Source: Streptomyces sp. NBC_00878
Lineage (GTDB): Bacteria > Actinomycetota > Actinomycetes > Streptomycetales > Streptomycetaceae
DNA: 64,000 nucleotides
Direction of reading: 5' to 3'
NCBI RefSeq assembly: GCF_026341515.1
Contig: NZ_JAPEOK010000001.1
Coordinates: 6,510,001 to 6,574,000, forward strand
Below are positions 7,659-15,655 of this stretch, piece after piece. Numbering within the stretch: position 1 is the stretch's first letter; every line of letters starts with the position of its first letter. The notes beneath the pieces are model-generated. The model was not told where the DNA came from and ran no database searches. It saw nothing but the letters and a program-made list of their open reading frames with translations. A program made the translations under genes and the position numbers.

Positions 7659-8912
7659 GTGAGCGAGAGCAGCGCGGAGGCCGCCGTGGAAGCGGCCACG
7701 GCCGCAGCCTCGGCCGTCTCCGCAGCGGGGGCCGCGGCGACCTGGCGCAGGGCCGGAATCGCCGGTGCCGCGATAGGTGTGGTCGCCGCGGGCGCCGCCG
7801 CCGGAGTCGCCATAGAGCGGCTCACGGTCGGCCGCGGCATGCGCCGCAGGGCCCGCCTCGCCCTCGACTCGACCGGTCCGTACGGGTCGTTGCGCGGCAT
7901 GCCCGGCAAGGCCGTCGCCGATGACGGCACGGAGCTGTACTACGAGGTCGACGAGGTGGAGCCCGACTCCACCCTCGCCCCGCGCCGCCGTCGGCTCTTC
8001 GGCCGTAAGGCCCCGGCCCCCGTCACCGTCGTCTTCAGCCATGGCTACTGCCTCAGCCAGGACTCCTGGCACTTCCAGCGGGCCGCCCTGCGCGGCGTCG
8101 TGCGGACCGTCCACTGGGACCAGCGCAGCCACGGCCGCTCCGCGCGCGGCGTGGCCCAGGTCGAGGACGGCATGCCGCTCACCATCGACCAGCTCGGCCG
8201 CGACCTGAAGGCCGTCATCGACGCGGCGGCGCCCGAGGGCCCGCTCGTGCTCGTCGGTCACTCGATGGGCGGTATGACGGTGATGGCCCTGGCCGACCAG
8301 TACCCCTCCCTGATCCGCGACAGGGTCGTCGCCGTCGCCCTCGTCGGTACGTCGTCGGGGAAGCTCGGCGAGATCAACTTCGGGCTGCCCGTCGTCGGCG
8401 TCAACGCGGTGCGGCGGGTGCTGCCCGGAGTGCTGAAGGCGCTGGGGCAGCAGGCCGCGCTGGTGGAACGCGGGCGGCGGGCCACGGCCGACCTGTTCGC
8501 CGGGATCATCAAGCGGTACTCGTTCGCGTCCAGGGACGTCGACCCGGCGGTCGCGCGGTTCGCGGAGCGGTTGATCGAGGCCACGCCCATCGACGTGGTC
8601 GCGGAGTTCTACCCGGCCTTCACCGACCACGACAAGACCGAGGCGCTCGCCCACTTCGCCGACATGCCCGTGCTCGTCCTGGCCGGGGTCAAGGACCTCG
8701 TCACGCCGAGCGAGCACAGCGAGGCCATCGCCGACCTGCTGCCGGACGCCGAGCTGGTGCTCGTGCCGGACGCCGGGCACCTGGTGATGCTGGAGCATCC
8801 GGAGGTCGTCATAGACCGGCTCGCCGACCTGCTCACCCGCGCGGGAGCCGTCCCGGCAGGAGCTACCGTGGGTGGTTATGGAAGCACCAGCAGCAGCGCG
8901 CAACCCGGCTGA
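7659..8912 (+). CDS. Membrane-anchored alpha/beta hydrolase
   Basis: A 417-residue hydrolase with an Ala-rich N-terminus and one hydrophobic helix at about residues 33-52, then an alpha/beta-hydrolase domain. The nucleophile elbow GHSMGG places the serine at residue 202; the acid is likely in GVKDLVTP and the histidine in DAGHLVMLEHPE near the C-terminus; the oxyanion strand is VVFSHGYCLS. Substrate unknown. The GTG start at 7659 follows AGAGGAG with good spacing. Its 3' end overlaps tsaE by 41 bases, indicating co-transcription in the alr-tsaE run. The 130 bases before it contain a degenerate ACACCGAC repeat. Confidence 0.9.
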   Translation: MSESSAEAAVEAATAAASAVSAAGAAATWRRAGIAGAAIGVVAAGAAAGVAIERLTVGRGMRRRARLALDSTGPYGSLRGMPGKAVADDGTELYYEVDEVEPDSTLAPRRRRLFGRKAPAPVTVVFSHGYCLSQDSWHFQRAALRGVVRTVHWDQRSHGRSARGVAQVEDGMPLTIDQLGRDLKAVIDAAAPEGPLVLVGHSMGGMTVMALADQYPSLIRDRVVAVALVGTSSGKLGEINFGLPVVGVNAVRRVLPGVLKALGQQAALVERGRRATADLFAGIIKRYSFASRDVDPAVARFAERLIEATPIDVVAEFYPAFTDHDKTEALAHFADMPVLVLAGVKDLVTPSEHSEAIADLLPDAELVLVPDAGHLVMLEHPEVVIDRLADLLTRAGAVPAGATVGGYGSTSSSAQPG

Positions 8913-9456
8913 GTCCTCGGGACCCTCGGAGCCTTCCGTGGCCGGTGTCAGTACAGAGATCACCGTCAACTCACCCGAACAGATGCAGGAGTTGGGTCGT
9001 CGGCTCGCCAAGCTGTTGCGCGCCGGCGACCTGGTGATGCTCACTGGCGAGCTCGGCGCGGGCAAGACGACGCTGACCCGCGGGCTCGGCGAGGGGCTCG
9101 GCGTGCGGGGTGCGGTCACCTCCCCGACCTTCGTGATCGCGCGCGTGCATCCGCCCCTCGGTGACGGGCCGCCGCTGGTCCATGTGGATGCGTACCGCCT
9201 CGGACTGGGGTCCTCCGGGACGGCGTCCGGGGTGGGGCTCGACGACATGGAGGACCTCGACCTCGATGTCTCGCTGACCGACTCCGTGATCGTCGTGGAG
9301 TGGGGCGAGGGCAAGGTCGAGGAGCTGACCGACGACCGGCTGCACGTCCTCATCCACCGGGCCGTCGGCGACACCACGGACGAGGTACGGCACGTCACGC
9401 TGCGTGGGGTCGGGGAGCGGTGGGCGACTGTTGGGTTGGGTGTGCTCTCCGCCTGA
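8872..9456 (+). CDS. tsaE: tRNA t6A biosynthesis ATPase TsaE
   Basis: A 194-residue P-loop ATPase that works with TsaB and TsaD in forming N6-threonylcarbamoyladenosine at tRNA position 37. The Walker A motif is GELGAGKTT (residues 59-67), followed by the family motifs TSPTFVI and VDAYRL and a Walker-B-like VVEWGEG. Start GTG 8872 has AGGAG nine bases upstream; ATG 8878 is less well placed. It lies within the 3' end of the hydrolase gene, whereas tsaB, rimI and tsaD follow 1.1 kb later. Confidence 0.95.
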   Translation: MVMEAPAAARNPAESSGPSEPSVAGVSTEITVNSPEQMQELGRRLAKLLRAGDLVMLTGELGAGKTTLTRGLGEGLGVRGAVTSPTFVIARVHPPLGDGPPLVHVDAYRLGLGSSGTASGVGLDDMEDLDLDVSLTDSVIVVEWGEGKVEELTDDRLHVLIHRAVGDTTDEVRHVTLRGVGERWATVGLGVLSA

Positions 9457-9545
9457 TACGGCCCCGTCTGGCGCCCCAACATTCCGACAAGGCGTCGGGA
9501 AGATGTTGCGTTGGGTGGGTTCGGCGTGTTCACATGGATGGAAGG

Positions 9546-9564
9546 GTTGGTTAGGTCTACCTAA
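9546..9564. promoter_or_regulatory. Iron-box-like operator (DtxR/DmdR type)
   Basis: The 19-mer here matches 14 of 19 positions of the DmdR1 iron box as I recall it (TTAGGTTAGGCTCACCTAA), and GGTTAGG/CCTAACC at 9549-9566 form a 7-base inverted repeat. It lies 35 bases before the ATG of the small ORF at 9599, where a DtxR-family repressor would block transcription when iron is plentiful. Prediction from sequence match only. Confidence 0.6.
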
Positions 9565-9598
9565 CCACGTCTGCTCCCGGAGTCCCTAGGAGGCCGCC

Positions 9599-9772
9599 AT
9601 GGCGACGTCTGAACGTGATGTGACGTGTCCGCGGGTTCCTGCGAAGCCTGTGCCCTCCGGGGTGTCTATGGGGGAGTTGCTTGCGGCTGGGGCTGCTGCG
9701 CTTGCCGTTTCTACGCCGCCTCCTCCGCCGCCGGCTGCGCCGGTGCGACACGAGCGGCGTAGCGCCGCGTAG
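9599..9772 (+). CDS. Small protein behind an iron-box-like site
   Basis: A 57-residue ORF, starting MATSERDVTCPRVPAKPVP and ending in a proline run plus VRHERRSAA. A strong ribosome binding site (AGGAGG, 9588-9593) and the iron-box-like palindrome directly upstream argue that it is a true, regulated gene. It has a single cysteine (in TCPRV) and a short Ala-rich stretch GELLAAGAAALAVST that might pack against a membrane or partner. I do not recognise a characterised family. It follows tsaE and is unrelated to t6A synthesis. Confidence 0.7.
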   Translation: MATSERDVTCPRVPAKPVPSGVSMGELLAAGAAALAVSTPPPPPPAAPVRHERRSAA

Positions 9773-9810
9773 CGCTCCGCGGGGAGCGCCATGGGAATCT
9801 GCGGGTTCGT

Positions 9811-9895
9811 CGTGGCTGGTCGCGCCCCGCGGCGGAGCCGCAAATCGGAACAGCCCCGCGCCCCTGAAAGACGGGGCTGCGCCCGCGTCTTTCAA
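9811..9895. repeat. Dispersed intergenic repeat with terminal hairpin
   Basis: A copy of the GC-rich repeat (GGTCGCGCCCCGCGGCGGAG, then AGCCCCGCGCCCCTGAAAGA). It continues into an inverted repeat, CTGAAAGACG against CGTCTTTCAAG, immediately downstream of the - strand gene ending at 9912. The hairpin could terminate both this gene and the + strand small ORF. Confidence 0.6.
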
Positions 9896-9911
9896 GCGCC
9901 CGCGAGACCTG

Positions 9912-10484
9912 CTACTTGATCACTGCCACCCTCGTGCCGATTGTTGCGAAGTTCCACATGGTCGTGCCGTCCTCGCGGGTTTCTCGGATTCCGCCGAGTT
10001 TTTTTGTGGGGGTGGGGGGTGCGGTCGAGCCGTTGGTCGCCGCGCTGAAGCCGATTGGTGTGCCGTTCGTCTTCGTGAAGCGGACTACGTGCTCGACTGC
10101 CACACCGTCCGAGCCGGTGACCCTGCCGGAGCGCGAGGTGACGATGTATGTGGCGGGCGTGGGATCCACCGTCCCCGGCGTCACCTTGAACGTCCGCCTG
10201 ACCCGGTCGCGCGCCCCGACCAGCCACACCCGGTCGTCGTCCACCGAGTAGACGACCCGTCGTCCCTCGCCCGACGCGGCGGGCAGTGCCGTCGGGTGAT
10301 TCTTGTCCCGGGGGGCCTTGGCGTCCGCGGACTCGGCGGGGCGGGCCGCGTTCAGGTCGCTCGGTACGTGCGCCGACGCCTGGTAGGCGAGGAAGCCGAT
10401 CGCGGTGAGTGCCGCCGCGGTGAGCCCGGTCACGATTGCCGAGCTGCTCCGAACCACCTTGGGTGCCCACCTCTCGTACGGCAT
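9912..10484 (-). CDS. Membrane-anchored protein with degenerate L,D-transpeptidase-like domain
   Basis: A 190-residue protein with a basic start, one transmembrane or signal segment (about residues 13-35, AIVTGLTAAALTAIGFLAYQ), a charged linker, and a C-terminal domain that follows the outline of a YkuD fold: VWLVGARDRVRRTFKVTPGT, then VTSRSGRV, and GGIRETREDGTTMWNFATIG near the end. The catalytic histidine and the SHGC cysteine motif of true L,D-transpeptidases are not present (IGFSAA and GGIRE stand where they would be), so peptidoglycan cross-linking is unlikely. It lies convergent to tsaE and divergent from tsaB. Homology is inferred from pattern only. Confidence 0.75.
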   Translation of the reverse strand: MPYERWAPKVVRSSSAIVTGLTAAALTAIGFLAYQASAHVPSDLNAARPAESADAKAPRDKNHPTALPAASGEGRRVVYSVDDDRVWLVGARDRVRRTFKVTPGTVDPTPATYIVTSRSGRVTGSDGVAVEHVVRFTKTNGTPIGFSAATNGSTAPPTPTKKLGGIRETREDGTTMWNFATIGTRVAVIK

Positions 10485-10567
10485 TTGTGATTTCTGTGAC
10501 GTTAGCAGCAGGTATGCGGTGTATTGGGGCGGCCGTGCTCCTGGCGTGGGCGCCGTAGGCTGTTCGC

Positions 10568-11224
10568 GTGCTCTTGCTCGCTCTGGATACCGCCACCCCC
10601 GCCGTCACCGTCGCGCTGCACGATGGGACGTCCGTCATCGCCGCCTCCAGTCAGGTGGACGCGCGCCGGCACGGGGAGTTGCTCCTGCCGGCCGTCGACC
10701 GGGTGCTCGCCGAGGCCGGGCTGCGGCTCGACGCCGTCACCGGCATCGTGGTCGGCGTGGGCCCCGGCCCGTACACCGGACTGCGCGTCGGTCTGATGAC
10801 CGCCGACACCTTCGGTCTCGCGCTCGGCATCCCCGTGCACGGACTGTGCACGCTCGACGGTCTCGCGTACGCGGCCGACGGCTCCATTGCCGACGGACCC
10901 TTCGTCGTGGCGACCGACGCCCGGCGTAAAGAGGTCTACTGGGCGCGGTACGCCGACTCGCGTACCCGGGTCACCGAGCCCGCCGTCGACCGGCCCGGCG
11001 ACCTGGACATCGGCGCTCTGCCCGCCGTCGGCGCGGGTGCGCTGCTCTACCCCGACACCTTCCCGGACGTGCGCGGGCCCGAGCACGTCTCCGCCGCCGC
11101 GCTCGCGGCCCTGGCGGCGGAACGGCTGGCCGCGGGCGAGGAACTGGAGGCGCCTCGGCCCCTCTATCTGCGTCGGCCGGACGCCCAGGTGCCCAAGAAC
11201 TACAAGGTGGTCACGCCCAAGTGA
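10568..11224 (+). CDS. tsaB: tRNA t6A biosynthesis protein TsaB
   Basis: A 218-residue ASKHA-fold protein, the non-catalytic partner of TsaD. The N-terminus LLALDTATPAVTVAL, the VGVGPGPYTGLRVGL loop (residues about 60-75) and VHGLCTLDGLA are typical; the C-terminus lies in PLYLRRPDAQVPKNY. Start is GTG 10568. Its stop overlaps the GTG of rimI (GTGA, 11221-11224), so tsaB-rimI-tsaD form one operon. Confidence 0.96.
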   Translation: MLLLALDTATPAVTVALHDGTSVIAASSQVDARRHGELLLPAVDRVLAEAGLRLDAVTGIVVGVGPGPYTGLRVGLMTADTFGLALGIPVHGLCTLDGLAYAADGSIADGPFVVATDARRKEVYWARYADSRTRVTEPAVDRPGDLDIGALPAVGAGALLYPDTFPDVRGPEHVSAAALAALAAERLAAGEELEAPRPLYLRRPDAQVPKNYKVVTPK

Positions 11225-11790
11225 CGACCGCGGTGCTGCGTGAGATGCGCTGGTGGGACATCGAGCCCGTACTGGAGCTGGAGAAGGACCTCTTCCCCGA
11301 GGACGCCTGGTCGCGGGGCATGTTCTGGTCCGACCTGGCCCATGCGCGGGGGCCGGGGGCCACTCGGCGGTACGTCGTGGCCGAGATCGCGGCCGAGAGC
11401 GACTCCGGGTCCGGTTCCGGGGCCGGGTCCAAGGGGGGTGCGCGGATCGTGGGGTACGGCGGGCTCGCCGCCGCCGGGGACGTCGGTGATGTGCAGACCA
11501 TCGCCGTCGCCCGGGAGCACTGGGGTACCGGCCTCGGCGCGCAGATCCTGACCGAGCTGCTGCGGGCCGCGACCGCGTTCGAGTGCGGCGAGGTGATGCT
11601 GGAATGCCGCGTCGACAACGTCCGCGCCCAGAAGCTGTACGAGCGCTTCGGCTTCGAGGCGATCGGTTTCCGGCGCGGCTACTACCAGCCGGGGAATGTG
11701 GACGCGCTCGTCATGCGACTCGACACAGCAGCTGACAGCGGCTCCGCCGCTGGTTCGGCATCCGTACAAGGAACAGAGATCAATGACTGA
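11221..11790 (+). CDS. rimI: Ribosomal-protein-alanine N-acetyltransferase RimI-like
   Basis: A 189-residue GNAT acetyltransferase. The acetyl-CoA loop is in [13 protein letters not shown] (about residues 99-111), and the family ending [28 protein letters not shown] is intact in pieces. RimI acetylates the N-terminal alanine of ribosomal protein S18. A Gly-Ser-Ala insertion at about residues 61-74 and a 17-residue Ser/Gly/Ala tail are local expansions. It overlaps tsaB by four bases and tsaD by eight. Confidence 0.93.
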   Translation: MTTAVLREMRWWDIEPVLELEKDLFPEDAWSRGMFWSDLAHARGPGATRRYVVAEIAAESDSGSGSGAGSKGGARIVGYGGLAAAGDVGDVQTIAVAREHWGTGLGAQILTELLRAATAFECGEVMLECRVDNVRAQKLYERFGFEAIGFRRGYYQPGNVDALVMRLDTAADSGSAAGSASVQGTEIND

Positions 11791-12898
11791 CGAACCGCTC
11801 GTCCTCGGCATCGAGACCTCCTGCGACGAGACCGGCGTCGGCATCGTCCGCGGCAGGACCCTGCTCGCGGACGCCATCGCGTCCAGCGTCGACGAGCACG
11901 CGCGCTTCGGGGGTGTGGTGCCCGAAGTCGCGTCCCGTGCGCACCTGGAGGCGATGGTCCCGACCATCGAGCGGGCGCTGAAGGAGGCGGGCGTCAGTGC
12001 GAAGGACCTGGACGGGATCGCCGTCACCGCGGGTCCGGGGCTCGCGGGCGCGCTGCTCGTGGGGGTGTCGGCGGCGAAGGCGTACGCGTACGCGCTGGGC
12101 AAGCCGCTGTACGGGGTCAACCACCTCGCTTCGCACATCTGCGTCGACCAGCTCGAACACGGGGCGCTGCCCGAGCCGACCATGGCGCTGCTCGTCTCCG
12201 GCGGGCACTCCTCGCTGCTGCTGTCCTCGGACATCACGAGTGACGTACGGCCGATGGGCGCGACCATCGACGACGCGGCCGGTGAGGCCTTCGACAAGAT
12301 CGCGCGGGTGCTGAATCTCGGCTTCCCGGGCGGGCCGGTCATCGACCGGTACGCCAAGGAAGGGGACCCGGGTGCCATCGCCTTCCCGCGTGGGCTCACC
12401 GGGCCGCGCGATCCCGCGTACGACTTCTCGTTCTCCGGGCTGAAGACCGCCGTGGCGCGGTGGATCGAGGCGAAGCGGGCGGCCGGGGAGGATGTGCCGG
12501 TGCGGGATGTGGCCGCGTCCTTCCAGGAGGCCGTCGTCGACGTGCTGACGCGCAAGGCGGTACGGGCCTGTCGTGACGAGGGCGTCGACCACCTGATGAT
12601 CGGTGGGGGAGTTGCCGCGAACTCGCGGCTGCGGGTGCTCGCGCAGGAGCGGTGTGAGGCCGCGGGGATTCGGCTGCGGGTGCCGCGGCCGAAGTTGTGT
12701 ACGGACAACGGGGCGATGGTTGCCGCGTTGGGTGCGGAGATGGTTGCGCGGGGGCGGGGCGCCTCTGATTGGGACTTGTCCGCGGATTCGTCGTTGCCGG
12801 TGACTGACACGCATGTGCCGGGGCAGTCGCCTTCACGTTCGCATGGCCATGGTCACGATCATGTGCATGAGGTCAGCAAGGGCAATCTGTACTCATGA
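11783..12898 (+). CDS. tsaD: tRNA N6-adenosine threonylcarbamoyltransferase TsaD
   Basis: A 371-residue ASKHA-fold enzyme transferring the threonylcarbamoyl group to A37 of ANN-decoding tRNAs. Seen: [16 protein letters not shown] at the start, the metal-binding NHLASH (about residues 112-117), [11 protein letters not shown], the [12 protein letters not shown] loop, and [17 protein letters not shown] 11783 lies inside the end of rimI. After the conserved domain there is a His-rich tail ([11 protein letters not shown]) that may bind metal. The stop overlaps the next ATG (12895). Confidence 0.97.
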   Translation: MTDEPLVLGIETSCDETGVGIVRGRTLLADAIASSVDEHARFGGVVPEVASRAHLEAMVPTIERALKEAGVSAKDLDGIAVTAGPGLAGALLVGVSAAKAYAYALGKPLYGVNHLASHICVDQLEHGALPEPTMALLVSGGHSSLLLSSDITSDVRPMGATIDDAAGEAFDKIARVLNLGFPGGPVIDRYAKEGDPGAIAFPRGLTGPRDPAYDFSFSGLKTAVARWIEAKRAAGEDVPVRDVAASFQEAVVDVLTRKAVRACRDEGVDHLMIGGGVAANSRLRVLAQERCEAAGIRLRVPRPKLCTDNGAMVAALGAEMVARGRGASDWDLSADSSLPVTDTHVPGQSPSRSHGHGHDHVHEVSKGNLYS

Positions 12899-13152
12899 GT
12901 GTTGCGTTGATGTGGGAGGCGCGGGCCGTCGAGGGGCGGGGGGAGGAACTGCTTGCGTGGGTGAGGGGGCAGGACCTCCCGGCGCGGCCCCTGCGTCGGG
13001 AGGTCCTGCGGGCTCCGGGGGATCGGGTGCTCGTCATTACGTGGTGGGATGCCGCGTATGAGGATGAGCTGCCTGAGTTGCCGGAGCCGGCTGGGGAGTT
13101 GGTTGCGCGGGCCGTTCATCGGTGGCGGTTCGAGTCCCTCGACGGCGGATAG
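12895..13152 (+). CDS. Small hypothetical protein co-translated with tsaD
   Basis: An 85-residue protein with a 4-nt ATGA overlap with tsaD. It has a compact beta-alpha pattern ([20 protein letters not shown], then [14 protein letters not shown] and VHRWRFESL) reminiscent of small ferredoxin-like or antibiotic-biosynthesis-monooxygenase folds, but no catalytic residues can be named. It ends the tsaB-rimI-tsaD operon. Confidence 0.7.
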   Translation: MSVALMWEARAVEGRGEELLAWVRGQDLPARPLRREVLRAPGDRVLVITWWDAAYEDELPELPEPAGELVARAVHRWRFESLDGG

Positions 13153-13184
13153 GGGTTCCGGGGCGTACGTCGGGTGCGGGCCGG

Positions 13185-13282
13185 TGGGGGCTGGTCGCGC
13201 CCACGATGGGGGTCCCCCCGCTCGAGCGAAGCCGAGAGTGGGGGAGGAGCCGCACAATGTCACAGCCCCGCGCCCCTAAATT
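13185..13282. repeat. Dispersed repeat carrying an inserted hairpin element
   Basis: The flanks (GGTCGCGCCCAC before, AGCCGCACAATGTCACAGCC and CCGCGCCCCT after) match the copy at 56440-56500. Between them, where that copy has GCGGCGG, this copy has about 45 bases forming a hairpin: CCCCCCGCTC against GAGTGGGGGAGG around a GAAGCC loop (13213-13245). It lies between the + strand tsaD operon and the - strand GH3 gene and may act as a bidirectional terminator. Confidence 0.65.
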
Positions 13283-15624
13283 GCCTCCGTCTCCCTTGAA
13301 GCGCAGCGCAGTTGGCGGTCCGGGCCCAATTGGCGTTCCGGGCCCGTCAGGGTTATGCGTGACGTGTGCTGTGTGTCTGCGCTGGATTTGGACAGGCGGA
13401 GTTCCAATGCGCCCGGTTCTACTACCCGTTGGCCCCTGCGGTCCGTGAAGGACGACAGGTCCGGGTGGAAGGTGAACGTGATGCGGCGGGCCTTGCCGGG
13501 GGGCAGGGTGAGGCGGTGGTAGCCGATCAGGCGGACGTCGGGGCGGGTTACGCGGGCCACCGGGTCGTGCAGGTAGAGCTGGACCACCTCCGTGCCTTCT
13601 CGGGGGCCCGTGTTGCGGACCGTGATGGAGACGTCGTACGTGTCGGTCGTGGCGAGCTCCGTTTCCGCCCGGTCCTCGATGTCCTCCCACGTGAAGTCCG
13701 TGTAGCCGAGGCCGTGGCCGAAGGGGTGGAGGGGGGTCGGGTCCAGGTTGCTGACCGTGCCGGCCAGGCCCAGTGGGGGCTGGAGGTAGGTCCACGGCTG
13801 GCCGCCGGGCTCGTGGGGGACGCTCACGGGGAGCCTGCCCGACGGGTTCACGCGGCCCGACAGCACGCCTGCCACCGCCGGGCCGCCCTCCTCCCCAGGG
13901 AAGAACGCCTGGACGGAGGCGGCCAGTTGGCCGTGCCAGCGGCCGAGTGCGTACGGGCGGCCCGTGAGGAGGACCAGGACCACGGGCGTGCCGGTCGCCG
14001 TCAGGGCGTCCAGCAATTGGGCCTGTGCGCCCGGGAGTTGGAGGTCGCCCACGTCGCAGCCCTCGCCCGACGTGCCCCGGCCGAACAGGCCCGCCCGGTC
14101 GCCCAGTACCGCAACGCAGACGTCCGCCTCGGTGGTGCGGGCGATCGCCTCCTCGAAGCCCGTGGTGTCGGGGGCTGTCGTGTCGCAGCCTTCGGCGAAC
14201 GTGATCTTGGCGTCCGGGAGTTCCGTGCGGAGGGACTCCAGGAGCGTGGGGATCTCGATGCCCGTCGGTACGTCGGGGTGGTTCGTGCCCACGTGGGAGG
14301 GGAACGAGTAGCAGCCCAGCATGGCCAGGGCGTCGGCCGCCCGTGGGCCCACCACGGCGATCCGTGTGTCGGGGGTCAGCGGTAGCAGGCCGTCCGGGTT
14401 TGAGAGCAGGACGACGGATTCCTCGGCCAGGCGGCGGGCCAGGACGCGGTTTTCGGTCGGGTCCAGGTCGATCGGGTGGTCGTGAATCGGGTGGCGTTGA
14501 ATCGGGTGGTGTCGGTCCGTGGGCTCGGGGGTCCAGTCCTCGTCCAGCAGGCCCAGTTCGCATTTCTGGCGCAGGACGCGGGACGCCGCCCGGTCCACCA
14601 GGGACTCCGGGATCGCGCCCGCGCGTACCGCCTCGGCCAGGGGAGTGCCGTAGCAGCGGAGGGTGGGGAGTTCGACGTCGACGCCGGCCGCCAGGGCCGC
14701 GTGGGCGGCCTCCGCCTTCGTGCCCGCGACCCGGTGCAGGGTCTCCAGGAAGCCGACGCCGAAGTAGTCGGACACGACCGTGCCCGTGAACTGCCATTGC
14801 TCCCGCAGGAGTTCGGTGAGGAGATACGGATCCGAGGACGCCGGTACGCCGTCCGTGTCCGTGTACGCGGCCATCACCGAGCGGGCCCCGCCCTCGCGCA
14901 GCGCGAACTCGAACGGCGGCAGGGTGATGTCGGCGAACTCGCGTACACCGGCTCGTACGGGGGCGAGGTTGCGGGCGCCCGCGGAGGACGCGTACCCCGC
15001 GAAGTGCTTGAGCGTGGCGACGATTCCGGCGGACTGCAGGCCGCGGACGTAGGCCGCGCCGACCGTGCCGACCAGGTACGGGTCCTCGCCGATGGTCTCC
15101 TCGACGCGGCCCCAGCGCGGGTCCCGTACGACGTCCAGGACGGGGGCAAGGCCCTGGTGGACGCCGACGGAGGCCAGGTCCCGGCCGATGCGGCGGGCCA
15201 TCTCCTCGACCAGGTCCGGGTCGAAGGTCGCGCCCCAGGCCAGGGGGACCGGGTACGCGGTGGCGCCCCAGGCCGTGAAGCCCGCCAGGCACTCCTCGTG
15301 GGCCACGGCCGGGATGCCGAAGCGGCCGGCCTCGGTGATGCGGCGCTGCGCTCGGGCCAGGGCCTGGGCGCCGAGGGCCGGGTCCACGGGGGCCGAGCCG
15401 AAGGAGCGGGTGAGCTGGCCCAGGCCGTGCGTGATCAGCTCGTCCCAGTCGTAGCCCGAGGTCATCTCGGCCTGGTTCGGGGCGACTCCGTCGCCGTCCG
15501 TGGCGGCGCCCACCCACACGCCGTACAACTGGGCGGTCTTCTCCTCCAGGGTCATCCGGGCGAGCAGGTCGTCGACCCGGGCCTCGGCGGGCAGGGCGGG
15601 ATCACGCCAGGGGGCGGTGGTCAT
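13276..15624 (-). CDS. Glycoside hydrolase family 3 beta-glycosidase
   Basis: A 782-residue three-domain GH3 enzyme without a signal peptide, so probably acting on imported oligosaccharides. The TIM barrel spans about 1-340 with the catalytic nucleophile Asp286 in TVVSDYFGVGF and the substrate-binding KHFAGY at 206-211; the (alpha/beta)6 domain follows (VLLSNPDGLLPL onwards), and a fibronectin-III-like domain ends the protein (NTGPREGTEVVQLYL). GH3 members of this layout are beta-glucosidases or beta-xylosidases; the specificity is open. A local His-Pro-Ile repeat near residue 375 (HHPIQRHPIHDHPID) looks like a short expansion. It is the last gene of the transport operon headed by the lipoprotein gene at 18991. 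Confidence 0.93.
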   Translation of the reverse strand: MTTAPWRDPALPAEARVDDLLARMTLEEKTAQLYGVWVGAATDGDGVAPNQAEMTSGYDWDELITHGLGQLTRSFGSAPVDPALGAQALARAQRRITEAGRFGIPAVAHEECLAGFTAWGATAYPVPLAWGATFDPDLVEEMARRIGRDLASVGVHQGLAPVLDVVRDPRWGRVEETIGEDPYLVGTVGAAYVRGLQSAGIVATLKHFAGYASSAGARNLAPVRAGVREFADITLPPFEFALREGGARSVMAAYTDTDGVPASSDPYLLTELLREQWQFTGTVVSDYFGVGFLETLHRVAGTKAEAAHAALAAGVDVELPTLRCYGTPLAEAVRAGAIPESLVDRAASRVLRQKCELGLLDEDWTPEPTDRHHPIQRHPIHDHPIDLDPTENRVLARRLAEESVVLLSNPDGLLPLTPDTRIAVVGPRAADALAMLGCYSFPSHVGTNHPDVPTGIEIPTLLESLRTELPDAKITFAEGCDTTAPDTTGFEEAIARTTEADVCVAVLGDRAGLFGRGTSGEGCDVGDLQLPGAQAQLLDALTATGTPVVLVLLTGRPYALGRWHGQLAASVQAFFPGEEGGPAVAGVLSGRVNPSGRLPVSVPHEPGGQPWTYLQPPLGLAGTVSNLDPTPLHPFGHGLGYTDFTWEDIEDRAETELATTDTYDVSITVRNTGPREGTEVVQLYLHDPVARVTRPDVRLIGYHRLTLPPGKARRITFTFHPDLSSFTDRRGQRVVEPGALELRLSKSSADTQHTSRITLTGPERQLGPDRQLRCASRETEAI

Positions 15625-15655
15625 GAAGCTCCTGTCGGGGTCGAGGGGGGTTCAC

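Noticed and set aside
6306..9533. A 1075-codon open frame on the - strand
   Set aside because: It is antisense to alr, the hydrolase and tsaE and has the repetitive His/Arg/Gly composition of a shadow frame in high-GC DNA.
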